Made by a program: the position numbers and the translations under genes. A stretch of DNA of 64,000 bases from Lunularia cruciata (Eukaryota; Streptophyta; Marchantiopsida; Lunulariales; Lunulariaceae), in the NCBI GenBank assembly GCA_948567375.1, contig OX419755.1, positions 16,683,001 to 16,747,000 of the forward strand, read 5' to 3'. The notes under the pieces were generated by a model, which worked only from the letters and a program-made list of their open reading frames with translations, was not told the origin of the DNA and searched no databases. Shown in pieces: positions 9,166 to 19,198 of this stretch (position 1 is its first letter; each line of letters begins with the position of its first letter).

Positions 9166-10230
9166 TCCTCACTTTTTCCCTTGTGTGCAATTTAGCCTTG
9201 TTTTGGCCTCTTTCTTGGTAGCCAGGGACTGCAGAGTCTTGCACCTTTCTTCTTCATTTTGTACTTGGTAGTGCTTTGTACTCCTTTCCCCTTTCCTGAG
9301 AGTACTATATTTGCATATCATACCCCATCCTCTTGGTCAGAGCTCAAACTCAAATCTGACTAGAATGGAAACGTGATTAATATCTATTGTGGACCCGAAG
9401 GTCTGTAGGAGACTTCTTTACAGGTCCTCTGGCAGGCTTTACGATTTCCGTACACGAAGATTGCCCGGGTCTCTTAACCCTAGCATTAGCTTAGTACGAC
9501 ATATTATCGCAAAGTTTCTTGTCGTATTGATTTGGTATTCCAATACTTTCAACGAATCAGGCCCTCGCCGTGAGTACATATTTCCCCATTTTATCCATTT
9601 CACAAAAGTATTCTTCTTCACTTATAAAAGAGTTTGGCACAAACATTCTGTTAAATGGTGCTTAATCGTCTTGCCTCCTAGCATGCGCACATGGAAGATC
9701 CAATGACGAGATCGGTGCGTAGCCAGTTTTAGACCTAGCCTAATTAGCTAATTACCGTTCAGCGTAAAAGAGAAAGCATCTTTAACTTTTAATGATGAAT
9801 AATGAATTTCATGACTGAAAAGTAACAAAATACGAACGTGGGATTTGATATTAAGTGAGCTCCAGGGTGTTATTCAACAAAGTTGGCAGGATCTTCCGCG
9901 CGAGCCTCGAATTCGCGCGAACCGCGCAAAGTGCTCAGCTATTTTACCTTTTACCCGAGGGGACGCGTTTTTTACCCGGAAAACGCGGAGTCATGATACT
10001 CGAGATTCAATGTCCACTTTTTGGGCGAACGGTCCGAAGGTGGGTAAGCACTGTTAGACACTGCGGATTGGCGACGTATCTATGACATGAATGTACACAA
10101 ATCACATTTGAGAATATTAAAAGAAAATGTAGACGAAATCACAGAACCTTCGTGTTTACCTCTTTCACCCAATGCGCGACAGAGCGAAAAGAAAAAGAAA
10201 ATATTGCTTCAGTCCTTTCACCTATTATAA
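9166..10230. repeat. Segmental duplicate, inverted partner at about 60325-61372
   Basis: This kilobase is found again in opposite orientation near the right end, still strongly similar over almost its whole length, including the blocks GGGTCTCTTAACCCTAGC and TGCGGATTGGCGACGTATC. It is higher in GC than the retroelements. Open frames are short and not shared in both copies, so I do not call a gene. It may be promoter, untranslated or other non-coding DNA. Confidence 0.75.
9623..9630 (+). promoter_or_regulatory. Possible TATA box, conserved in the inverted duplicate
   Basis: TATAAAAG in the context CTTATAAAAGAGTTTGGCA, preserved at 60901-60908 on the other strand. No downstream coding frame is recognisable, so this is only a candidate core promoter. 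Confidence 0.25.
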
Positions 10231-10930
10231 TATTATTCAAGTGCTCTCCTAACCTTATGAGCACATCACTGTGCTATGTCTCACTAACTCGACTTACTTT
10301 GAGTTACTTTCCTAGTTCAGATAGCGGGGCTGGTGGGCACCTAGAAGGAAAGTGCGGCGTACGCGCTTTTTTGGCTCGAAGGATACTTGTTTAGCTTGTA
10401 GAGCCTCTTTGGCATTGCAATTTTCGCTAACTTATTCGGGTCTCTGGGCCTGTAAAGGCAAAGAGAAGTCCACGAGGGGCCGGTCCCCACATCCGATATT
10501 TACATTGTCCGGCGATCGTCCAAATGGGACTCTTTTTCTTTCCAGCAGAACGCCACAGGAGTCATTGGTTCAGTTGAAACTACACCACTGTACCCGTACT
10601 TCCGAAATTCTGCGTGCTCTTGGCAATATATATCTGCTTTATCGCTCAGTCCAATAACGCTTTTACGTGTGTTCTTGTTAATGGTGAAAAAAGCCGACCT
10701 CATAGAACACATGTTAATACATCTCTGCTTTCTACCTCAGGCCAATCAACGCTTTTTCGTATGTTGGATAAGTCTGCTTCGGACCTTGTTCGGTTACGAA
10801 TCTACCAAAAGCCCAGGATGTCTCTACGCGTACCCTTCCCAATCACAGACTGTTGCCAAGTTTCCACTGGTGAGTCAGACTCCCATTGGATATCGGGTAT
10901 CCTACCTACCTGCTATCTCGGATATCTTCC
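10231..10930. other. No supported gene; relatively GC-rich spacer
   Basis: Short open frames exist on both strands, but none has a recognisable domain. The stretch lies 3' of the RT fragment on the minus strand, where the rest of a group II intron (maturase X domain, domains V/VI) would be expected. I could not recognise a domain V hairpin. It has no counterpart that I could see in the duplicated copies. Confidence 0.4.
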
Positions 10931-11490
10931 ATAAAGAGTGAAGTTTATCAAGCCGAAGTTTGGTAGAGGATCTCCATTCCCACCAAGGTAAGCCTGTGGG
11001 TTCATGTTTACATCCATGGTGAGGATAACTCTCCTTTTTATCGTGCATCGCCAACCCTCTTAGGCCTAGTACATTCGTTTTATGTGTACTACTCGGCGTC
11101 CGATACTGTGCCCCATAAAAGGGAATTTCCACGGATATGCGTTTCATGTGGGTCTTTTCCATGTTCATAGAAAACTGAATTTCTCTCTTAGGAAGGTATC
11201 GTATTCTCGAGGACAGGTTTAGTGTGGCTTTAGCATCAGATAGGGGCACAGATAGTTATGAGGAAGTCATCTCCGTATCGTCTGTACTCCATGTTTCGAT
11301 ACAATGGGCCGAAAGGGTCACTGCTTTAAGCATATTTCCCTGTTCCCGAAGCAGCACCCAGCCGCGGTTATCCTTCCTTCCTAGGTTGTATTGCTGGATG
11401 AGGCCTTCTATCCATATGTAGAACTCGTCTACATATATATTGGATAGTATTGGATTTAGTATTTTGCCTTCCGGGGTTATCAAGTTTGAC
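10931..11490 (-). pseudogene. Degenerate group II intron-type reverse transcriptase/maturase fragment, copy 1
   Basis: Reading leftward from 11480 the frame gives ITPEGKILNPILSNIYVDEF, equivalent to the GTPQGG-x-x-SPxLxNIYLHEL motif of group II intron RTs, then NLGRKDN, then after a +1 shift DPFGPLYRNMEYRRYGDDFL, which matches the family signature around YADD. Further on, LPKREIQFSMNMEKTHM and PFYGAQYRT correspond to the region after the active site (LNxEKT, FLG). The PQGG has changed to PEGK and at least two shifts break the frame, so this is a pseudogene. YRRYxDDFLI is typical of organellar group II maturases rather than LINEs. A nuclear copy of mitochondrial DNA or a decayed nuclear maturase gene would both fit. 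Two further copies lie at 58735-59150 and 61690-62110. Confidence 0.7.
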
Positions 11491-11756
11491 TCAACGTTCC
11501 CCTAGGGATAGGGTATGGGTACCTTCGCTCTCAATCCGCAGTAGGTGCAGTAGGATCGATTTCTCATACCAATACTATTGTGGTTATCTTCTTTTCACCT
11601 TGGTTTTATCCTTATATGACTCGAAGGATCTTCCCATCCTTCTTGTTCAATTTTAATAGTGTTTTTATCTCAGAACTTCCGTCTCGCGTAATTTATACTT
11701 CCATTCATATGGGCTTTCGTGAGCAATCAGTTTAGTCTCCCACCATGCTTGCGCCG

Positions 11757-11978
11757 AAAATAGACTCGCATGGTTTAGAACCATAGGAGAGCAATCACAT
11801 TAGTCAAGGCTTGGAATGATCATGTAGATATTTTAGGTGCATAGGATTGGTATAGTTCTTTCGTCTCCATTACTTACGTGGCAAGCATGAGTCGGCACGC
11901 GGAAAATAGACTCACATGGTTTAGAACAATCACATTAGTCAAGGTTTAGATGCTCATGCAGATATTTTAGGTGCATAG
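11757..11978. repeat. Internal duplicate of about 85 bp, two copies
   Basis: AAAATAGACTCGCATGGTTT at 11757 and AAAATAGACTCACATGGTTT at 11903 each begin a stretch running through CACATTAGTCAAGG to GATATTTTAGGTGCATAG. The pair is also preserved in the downstream duplicate near 62970-63190, so it predates that duplication. Confidence 0.7.
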
Positions 11979-12287
11979 TATGTATATAGTCCGGATATTT
12001 CACCAGTTTTCCATACTATATTATTGGGATTTAGATTCTTTGGTATGTTCATGGATTCTTCTACAAGTATTTCAGTTATATGTGATTTGTATAGTTTAGA
12101 TATGTTAGATGCGGTGGGATAAATCTTTGCTACTTTATTGGAACTTAAATCTAATAATATATAAACCATATAATTTATATAACTCTATGGATACCATCGG
12201 GGTTTAGCTTAAAATAATAACCCTTGCATAATATATTAGATGTAATGGATCAGATTTCTCATATCGAATACTAGTGAAGTTTAGTTT

Positions 12288-12431
12288 TATTTTATCTCTT
12301 ACATTTTACCTTTGGACAGTTTGATATGTTGTGTTCCCACCCTTCTTATTATTCAGTTTGATTTTATCTCTTATATTTTACCTTTGTACAGTTTGATGGT
12401 GTCTTCTCACCCTTCTTATTATCCCTACGTG
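12288..12431. repeat. Two adjacent copies of a ~72 bp module
   Basis: Each unit runs TTTTATCTCTTA-x-ATTTTACCTTTG-x-ACAGTTTGAT and ends CACCCTTCTTATTAT. The pair recurs at about 63515-63650. More diverged single units are near 11600, 13206, 59495, 59605, 59895 and 62768. Confidence 0.6.
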
Positions 12432-12904
12432 GCCGCCATTCGGTCAGAACTCATGTGTCAAGCCCCATTGACACAACTATGGGTGACCTAACGGCCTCCC
12501 TCCCAATATTTCATATGGTATTTTCATGAACAATCGTTTCTGGCATGGATTTCTTAAATAGTGAAAATGCGAAAAGCGAGAACGAGCATCCGTATAACAA
12601 ACAGAACAAATGATAAAAAAGTCAAAAATATCACTATGTAATACAATTATTTTCGACAAGTAGAGCCTTACGGCTTTCCCCCGAAAGAACTATGCTTGAA
12701 AATTTACCTTCATGGAGCTCTATTTCATTCTCAAAACTCCCTTCCTACGCACCAATGTGACGAGTTCCCCGCTCGAGCACTATAGGGAGAAGCACTACGT
12801 GCGAAGACCTTCTTTCTCATCCTTTTCGGCGAACAGTGTCCTTCAAATAATCGACCAAAGAGAGAAGGCATTCTAAGATTCATTTGCAAATTTGTGTCAC
12901 GGGT

Positions 12905-13164
12905 AAAAGCAGCCTACTTTCATGTGGTGCAGATACACCTGTTCCTATTGTGACATCAGCAATGCGAGATTGCAACCAGTTAAAGAGTATTTGTAGGCTA
13001 ACACAAACCTCTCAGGGAAAGTTATTGAGAGGGGTATTAGTAACATCATCATTTACAGACTACTGGATGTATTGAAGGACAGTGATTTAGACTTTGACAA
13101 TGACAAGATCAAGATGATACGAAAAATATGCATCGAAAGCAATCGGTTCTTACCTCCCTCTTAG
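12905..13164 (+). other. Possible exon remnant or chance open frame
   Basis: The frame from 12997 to the stop at 13162 is open and has protein-like composition (VIERGISNIIIYRLL, then KDSDLDFDNDKIKMIRKIC). Upstream the same frame continues with one in-frame TAG at 12994, through CDISNARLQPVKEYL. I recognise no family. The equivalent part of the right-hand duplicate lies beyond the window, so conservation cannot be tested here. Confidence 0.25.
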
Positions 13165-13280
13165 ACGTGGGGCTTAGCCCCACGCCACGTATTGTGGTAT
13201 AGCCTCATTTTACCAATTTTGTTTCACCCTTGTACGACTTGATGGGGGTATTCCCGTCCTTCGTGTTTTCTACGCGGTCG

Positions 13281-13380
13281 TCCTTTTCTGTTCTTAAACG
13301 TGGACCTGGTTTCTCTATATGGGACAATTGTCCTTTTCTGTTCTTAAACGTGGACCTGGTTTCTCTACATGGGACAATTG
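13281..13380. repeat. 50 bp tandem duplication (two units)
   Basis: Units 13281-13330 and 13331-13380 both start TCCTTTTCTGTTCTTAAACG and end GGGACAATTG; they differ at one position (TATAT against TACAT). A recent local duplication. Confidence 0.95.
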
Positions 13381-13565
13381 TGGATGCCAAATCTGCCACT
13401 GTACTGTACGTAGCAATCTGGAAGAACGGAAGATCTTGTCCTAAGGTTTGTTCCCACGCATGTTAGGTCACAGCATCAAGTGTCTCATACAATTAGTATA
13501 TATTACACCATGTGCACGCTCCATGTATCACGTCATGCTAACAAAACTGTTGCTCGTGTTGCGCC

Positions 13566-13572
13566 TATAAGA
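13566..13572 (+). promoter_or_regulatory. Candidate TATA box for the receptor-like gene
   Basis: TATAAGA in CCTATAAGAAAGCC, about 140 bp before the ATG at 13705, gives a plausible transcription start with a ~105 bp leader. This is positional inference only. Confidence 0.35.
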
Positions 13573-13704
13573 AAGCCCAGAGGTTCTGTAACTTCAGACC
13601 GGAACCCGTCCACATTTTCGTTTGGTTCTGAGTATTAGTTTTTTCTCCGTTCTAGTAGTACTCGAGCGAGCTGCTGTCAAGTAAAGAGAGAAGGTTTGAT
13701 TAAC

Positions 13705-16355
13705 ATGAGGAATATTCTCTTGTTTTCGGTGTGGACGCTGGTTGTCAATCAGTGCCTTCGCACGAATTACCTCGCTTTCGGGATGAGAAACGAGATTAGT
13801 GACCTAGAAAGTGGAGAAAGGAGGGATTCCAGTCTCCATCCCTTGCAAGATAGGTTTAAAAATAGACACTATTATAGTCTTCCAAGCGAGGATATAACCA
13901 CCCCATCAGCTACCCAGTTGTCTGAAGTGGAGATGTTGTTTAGTTTCAAAATGTCGATTCAAGATCCAAGAGGAGAGTTAGCGAACTGGGAGTTGAATGA
14001 CAGTAGCCCATGCTTATGGAGTAGTATACACTGTAATTCTGATTTGGGCGAGGTTGTTAGGATCGATTTGGCTGGCATGCAGCTGAATGGTCATCTGTCA
14101 TATCCATTATGCAACCTTTCGTCTCTTCAAGTTTTAAATCTGTCCAATAATTCGTTCGTAGGTTCTATACCAAAGTTCACAGCGGTCTGTGCCAGATTAG
14201 AAGAAGTTGATTTATCTCAGAACCAATTGACAGGACTGATACCATCTGAGTTAGGTGAATTGGAAGAGCTGCAGCATCTTTTCCTGGGGTTGAATGCGTT
14301 GACAGGCAGCATTCCTCCTTCTTTGAGAAATTGCTCCAACTTGCAAGAGCTTGATCTCTCCGTAAACAATTTGACAGGACGGATACCATCTGAGCTGGGT
14401 GAGTTGGGAGAGCTGCAGATTCTTTCCCTGTGGTCGAATGCGTTGACAGGCAGCATTCCTCGTTCTTTGGGAAACTGCTCCAACTTGCAAGAGTTGATCT
14501 CACCGATAACAACTTGACAGGACGGATACCATCTGAGCTTGGTGAATTGGGACAGCTGCAGGTTCTTTACCTGTGGTCGAATGGGTTGACAGGCAGCATT
14601 CCTCTTTCGTTGGGAAACTGCTCCAACTTGCAAGAGCTTGATCTCGGCCAAAACAATTTGACAGGACGGATACCATCTGAGCTGGGTGAATTGGGACAGC
14701 TGCAGGTTCTTTACCTGTGGTCGGATGGGTTGACAGGCAGCATTCCTCTTTCTTTGGGAAACTGCTCCAACTTGCAAGAGCTTAATCTCGGCCAAAACAA
14801 TTTGACAGGACGGATACCATCTGAGCTTGGTGAGTTGGGACAGCTGCAGATTCTTTCCCTGTGGTCGAATGGGTTGACAGGCAGCATTCCTCGTTCTTTA
14901 GGGAACTGCTCCAACTTGCAAGAGCTTGATCTCGCCCAAAACAGTTTGACAGGATGGATACCATCTGAGCTGGGTGAATTGGGAAACCTGGAGCATCTTT
15001 ACCTGTCGTTGAATGAGTTGACAGGCAGCATTCCTCGTTCTTTAGGGAACTGCTCCAACTTGCAAGAGCTTGATCTCGTCCAAAACAATTTGACAGGACG
15101 GATACCATCTGAGTTGGGTGAGTTGGGAGAGCTGCATGTTCTTCAGCTGTGGTCGAATCGATTGATAGGCATCATTCCTCCTTCTTTGGGGAATTGCTCT
15201 AACTTGCGACTGCTTAGTCTCACCAATAACAATTTGACAGGACGGATACCATCTGAGCTGGGTGAGTGGGGAGAGCTGCAGGTTCTTCAGCTGTGGTCGA
15301 ATGGATTGATAGGCATCATTCCTCCTTCTTTGGGGAATTGCTCTAACTTGCAACTGCTTAGTCTCACCAATAATAAACTCAGTGGTCGGATTCCTGCGTC
15401 ATTGAGTAGTTTGTACAGTTTACTAGTGCTGGACTTGAGCAACAACCAGTTCCATGGTTCTTTGCAAGCTAGTTTAAAGAGTCTACCCACATCGTTGCGA
15501 ATTCTCAAAGTGAGCTCAAATAACTTGACGGGTCCATTTCCTCACTGGATACTTTCATTGACATCTCTCCAGCTGCTTGACCTGTCAAACAACAAATTCT
15601 ATGGAGTTCTTCCCAGCGACCTATCAAAGATGCAGGGTTTCATTTTCAATAGTGGTGACATCGATATCCTCCGACAAGAGATAGTGGTGTTGGCAAAAGG
15701 CCTACTACTTCGACTCACATACGTGGAAGTGGATCGAATCTTGTTCGATATAAGTAACAACAATTTCACAGGTTCTATCCCCGATGGACTGGGCGGTCTT
15801 CATGGATTACGTTACTTGACACTATTTGGTAATAAGTTCGATGGTCCTATCCCATCCCGTCTCTCCGAACTCAAATTGTTGGAGTCCCTTGATCTGTCGA
15901 GGAATAACTTATCAGGAAACATCCCGTCAAGTTTTGCGCAATTCACCACGGTTAGTTATTTCAATGTGAGCTTCAATAACCTAGAAGGGCCGATTCCCAG
16001 TTCTACTCAGTTTCAGACGTTCAACAAAGAATGGTTTGATGGAAATCCTGGACTTTGTGGTTTGCCACTAGATCTGTGCAAAGAATCTCCCCAGACGGCG
16101 ACTGGAGGTTCCGAAGCGAGGAAAAGTAGAGATGTAGATGACTTACTGTCATGGCCCTTTGATGACTGGGTGTCACTTCCTGCATATCTACTAGGATCTG
16201 TTGTTAGTTTTTGTGTTTCCTTAGGATTCACCTTTGGTTCAAATCATATCAGACGAACTACTTTCAATATGGCTTTTGCAGTTTACAGGAAACTAGATTT
16301 CATTCGCAATCCACAAGTATCCGAGATGTATGGGCTCTATAGACTGAGAACATAA
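13705..16355 (+). pseudogene. LRR receptor-like protein (RLP), one-base frameshift
   Basis: A membrane LRR protein of the plant RLP class, which acts at the cell surface in immunity or development with partner kinases. The ATG at 13705 gives a signal peptide (NILLFSVWTLVVNQC). An LRR N-cap follows (FKMSIQDP, LANWELNDSSPCLW), then LRRs of the form NNLTGRIPSELGELGELQ-x-L-x-LWSN, with about 16 near-identical repeats in the middle. Next are an island with KGLLLRLTYVEVDRILFDIS, typical of RLPs, final LRRs, the C-cap GNPGLCGLPLDLC, one transmembrane helix (LPAYLLGSVVSFCVSLGF) and a short basic tail. There is no kinase domain. A C is missing after 14493 (GAG-TTGATC against GAGCTTGATC in sibling units), so frame 1 stops at 14515 and the rest is open in the next frame to 16355. 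Without that loss it would be about 883 residues, a normal RLP length. There are no introns. A sequencing error is possible. Confidence 0.88.
14227..15377 (+). repeat. LRR-coding tandem array, 8 units of 144 bp
   Basis: TTGACAGG begins each unit at 14227, 14371, 14514, 14658, 14802, 14946, 15090 and 15234. All spacings are 144 bp (two 24-residue LRRs) except 143 bp before 14514, which pinpoints the lost base. The units are so alike at the DNA level that unequal exchange or gene conversion is likely recent. Confidence 0.95.
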
Positions 16356-16569
16356 TCTGTAAAATGTACATGTGGAGTTGGATTTTTGGCGAAATTGGAT
16401 TTCACACTTAATGACCTTTCGGTCTATTATGAATATTCCAGATTATTCGATTCGGAAAGTCTTTCCTTTTTTTCTTGAATCATTATTATAGATAATGTAC
16501 TCATTTTGAAACTCTAATTTGATTTTTTTTATATCTTATGAGTAATGCACAGATTGAGTTCTAATCAGC

Positions 16570-16614
16570 TACTTTGTGTCTGGTGGTCATACAATGATCA
16601 CCGGACACAAAGTA
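16570..16614. other. Perfect-looking hairpin: 20 bp stem, 5 nt loop
   Basis: Arm 16570-16589 (TACTTTGTGTCTGGTGGTCA) pairs with 16595-16614 with 18 of 20 complementary positions. The mismatched columns are a T/C and a G/A change, which as RNA give G-U-compatible pairs at those sites. It lies 215 bp after the receptor gene stop, so it could be in its 3' UTR or be a tiny fold-back element. Confidence 0.6.
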
Positions 16615-16820
16615 CACCATCGTGCAGTATTACACCAAATATTGAAAACTATTGCCAAAAACCAAAAAGCGGCTACCAAGTACACAAGTGTGTAATATGG
16701 ATTACCTGCTTAGTACATTTGGAAGTTAATCTATTGATTTAGAACGGTAAGTATATTTTTTCGTTCCCATGAGGATCCGGCTGGAATTGACTAGAAATAA
16801 AGATCAAATATCACCATGTC

Positions 16821-17069
16821 ACTAGTTGTCTATTATTCTTGCATGTTTAACCTCTTGAGCAAAAATCACTACCAGAAGAGGATAAGGATACTTACTATGG
16901 CATACTAGTTGTCTATTATTCTTGCATCTTTAACCTCTTGAGCAAAAATCACTACCAGAAGAGGATAAGGATACTTACTATAGCATACTAGTTGTCTATT
17001 ATTCTTGCATCTTTAACCTCTTGAGCAAAAATCACTACCAGAAGAGGATAAGGATACTTACTATGGCAT
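16821..17069. repeat. 83 bp tandem repeat, three units
   Basis: ACTAGTTGTCTATTATTCTT begins units at 16821, 16904 and 16987, with very few differences between units. A related but more diverged pair is at 47576-47700, preceded in both places by GACTAGAAATAAAGA, so the unit belongs to a dispersed repeat rather than to the receptor locus. Confidence 0.92.
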
Positions 17070-18061
17070 CCTGCAATATAGAGAAATTTGTAACCACTCA
17101 ATTGAAAGATCTAAGAAGCCCTTGAGAGTGGTGGTACCATGCCTAAATGCCGAAGGCTTCTTTCTCTTAAATAGCCTCTTTTACCTTGGTGGCTAGTCCC
17201 TCCCCTGGATATATTTGACCCCGAAGGTCAGTTTTCAGGCTGAAGATTCTTTCACCCTCATGCCATTGCTTACTGTGCACATCTCTTCCTAAAAAAACAA
17301 AATCCCAACAAAATCCAAAATAGACTGTCTACTTGGCTTTTCTATTCCATGGTACTCTCAATACTCCATCATTCCAAGAACCCTCCCTTGCATTGACTTG
17401 CTTGTTCAAAGTGTCAAGGATAACTTCCTTGATAATCTGCAAATTTCATGCCCAAGTACTTAAGCTAAAAACTCATTTGCACTAAATGTCAAGGGAAACT
17501 TCTTTGATTTAGTGAAAATTTCATAAGCTTGCTTGTTCAAAGTGTCAAGGATAACTTCCTTGATAATGTGCAAATTTCCTACCTAGGTACTCAAGCACTC
17601 ATTCCCACTAATTTCAAGGGAAAATTCCTTGATTCAATGAAAATTTCATAAGCAAAATACTCAAACACACACTCCAACTGCAAGGTTCCTCACCTCTACT
17701 CAACCAAGTATACAATCAAAGATGTAAGCAAAATCCATTCAACACAAAAGACTTAGAAGAAATGTTTGAGCTGAATGCTTTGTTCATGAAAGAAGTGGAA
17801 ATTGTTAATGTGGGTCTCAACCCCTATATATAGTTTCCTAACTGTAGATTGAAGAATATCAATGGCTGAGGATGCACATAATCTCCTAGCTACTTGTACT
17901 CCACTTAATGCTAATTTTACCTATTGATCTTATCCTTAGTGCAATTAAGAAGTGATTGTGCAATGACCGTTACCCACAAATACTCATTGTCATTTACTTT
18001 ACAAGCAATTATCAGGTACAAAACTGGTCCTAAGTCAAACAGTATTTCTGGACAAAGATAA
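17070..18061 (-). repeat. LTR-like DNA with an internal 131 bp duplication, no gene
   Basis: No coding frame. TTGCTTGTTCAAAGTGTCAA starts at 17398 and again at 17529, giving two ~131 bp units up to about 17655. A minus-strand TATA-like block (CTATATATAG at 17824-17833) is followed in that direction by a run to about 17270, like an LTR promoter. I cannot find LTR termini. It abuts the truncated gag of Ty3-A copy 2 at 18061. Confidence 0.4.
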
Positions 18062-18081
18062 CATCACGACAAAGGTAGAGT

Positions 18082-18968
18082 TTAAGGCCATAGAGCATTC
18101 AAGCCAAGGGTGTGCTTTATACTTGAATCATATCTACTTATTTCTCTTGGGCTAACAATCATCCAAGGCTTCCATCTCCAAGGCTCTCTCCAGGATAGCT
18201 TCCATCTCCAAGGCTCTCTCCTTACATCCTGATCCATCTCTCTCTTCTCCCATAATTGCATCACATTGATCTTGAGATCTACAGGTTTTTTTGTGATGGT
18301 TTGAAGTGTGGATGCAAGAACTTGAGCAAATACTACTTGTGGTGCAACCCTTGCCACCAGAGTATCAAAAGTTTCCCCATAGCTTGAGGAAGATGCACAA
18401 CCCCTTTCACCACCAAATCACTCTCACCCTCTTCTAAACTCTCTTCCATATGAATTGCAATCTTGATAGCTTTAACCTTGGAAGAAGGTTTCTCATATAC
18501 CACCTTACTTCTAATCTATGGTCTCAACCCTCCCACAGAATTCTTGGTGAGCATGACTCCTATGCTAATCATAGTAGTCTTCACATCATCTCCACCCTTC
18601 CTCAACCATATGCAAAATCTGGACTCCAACTTCTCCACCATTTTTACATTCTCTCACTTTCTCTCTATGTCCTTGTTTAAGAAAGGTGACCTCACTCATC
18701 AATCTCTCATAACTCTCATCTGGAAGAAAGTTCTTAATGAGTGCTGAATTCAAACTCATCCAAGACTCTTCTTGCCCATCTCTCCTCTCTCTCTCTTGGT
18801 ATTTTGACTCATACTATGTAAGTGTTACATCCTCAAAGAAATATGGTAATAATGAGGTCCACTCATTCTTCCTCCTCTTATTATTTCCTAGGTAATCTTT
18901 CTTGAAGTCTGTCAAAAAGACCTCCACATCTTCTCCATTCTTGCCAAAGAAAACTGAAAGGTTCTCCA
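18082..18968 (-). pseudogene. Ty3-A gag remnant (copy 2)
   Basis: Fragments such as VAPQVVFAQVLA and LKINVMQLWEKRE match residues about 205-255 of the intact gag at 1841. The frame is shifted and interrupted, and the CCHC knuckle and everything after it are missing. Confidence 0.85.
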
Positions 18969-19198
18969 TCTTAACTCCTCACTATCTTTCTTTTCTCTCA
19001 ATTTCTCTTTTCTTTTCTCTCACTCTATAACTAATAGAGTATGTATATGACTTACACCATTTGAGAGTAATCCACCCTAGGGAATACAAAAGATTCAGGT
19101 TGCTACAAGATTTTTTATAGCAATATTAATTCCTAGAGTGCATATTAATCAAACTCCTGTGGATAGTTTATCCATAAGTTAAAATATTATCTCTATCA

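Larger units (their letters stand above)
11491..12790. repeat. Duplicated DNA, direct partner at about 62646-64000
   Basis: Non-coding as far as I can see. It matches the right end of the window in the same orientation with many small differences (for example GCCATTCGGTCAGAAC against GCCATTCAGTCAGAAC, and CGTTTCTGGCATGGATTTCT in both). It contains short internal repeats listed separately. Because it lies 0.9-2.2 kb upstream of the receptor-like gene, the second copy may likewise lead into a paralogous gene. Confidence 0.7.

Noticed and set aside
9389-9706. 105-codon + frame as a gene
   Set aside because: It starts without a supported ATG, has no recognisable domain, and is not preserved as a frame in the inverted duplicate.
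10231-10930. Group II intron domain V and full maturase C-terminus
   Set aside because: GCGCGTACGCCGCAC looked suggestive, but I could not form the expected domain V helix, and no X-domain motif is readable.
14177-15508. Several 70-190 codon frames on the minus strand across the LRR array
   Set aside because: They are shadows: a 144 bp in-frame coding repeat on + automatically gives repeated open frames on -. Their products are repeats of one sequence and have no domain.
14227-17069. CRISPR-like array from regular repeats
   Set aside because: The 144 bp units are coding LRRs and the 83 bp units are adjacent tandem copies without spacers; the window is a plant genome.
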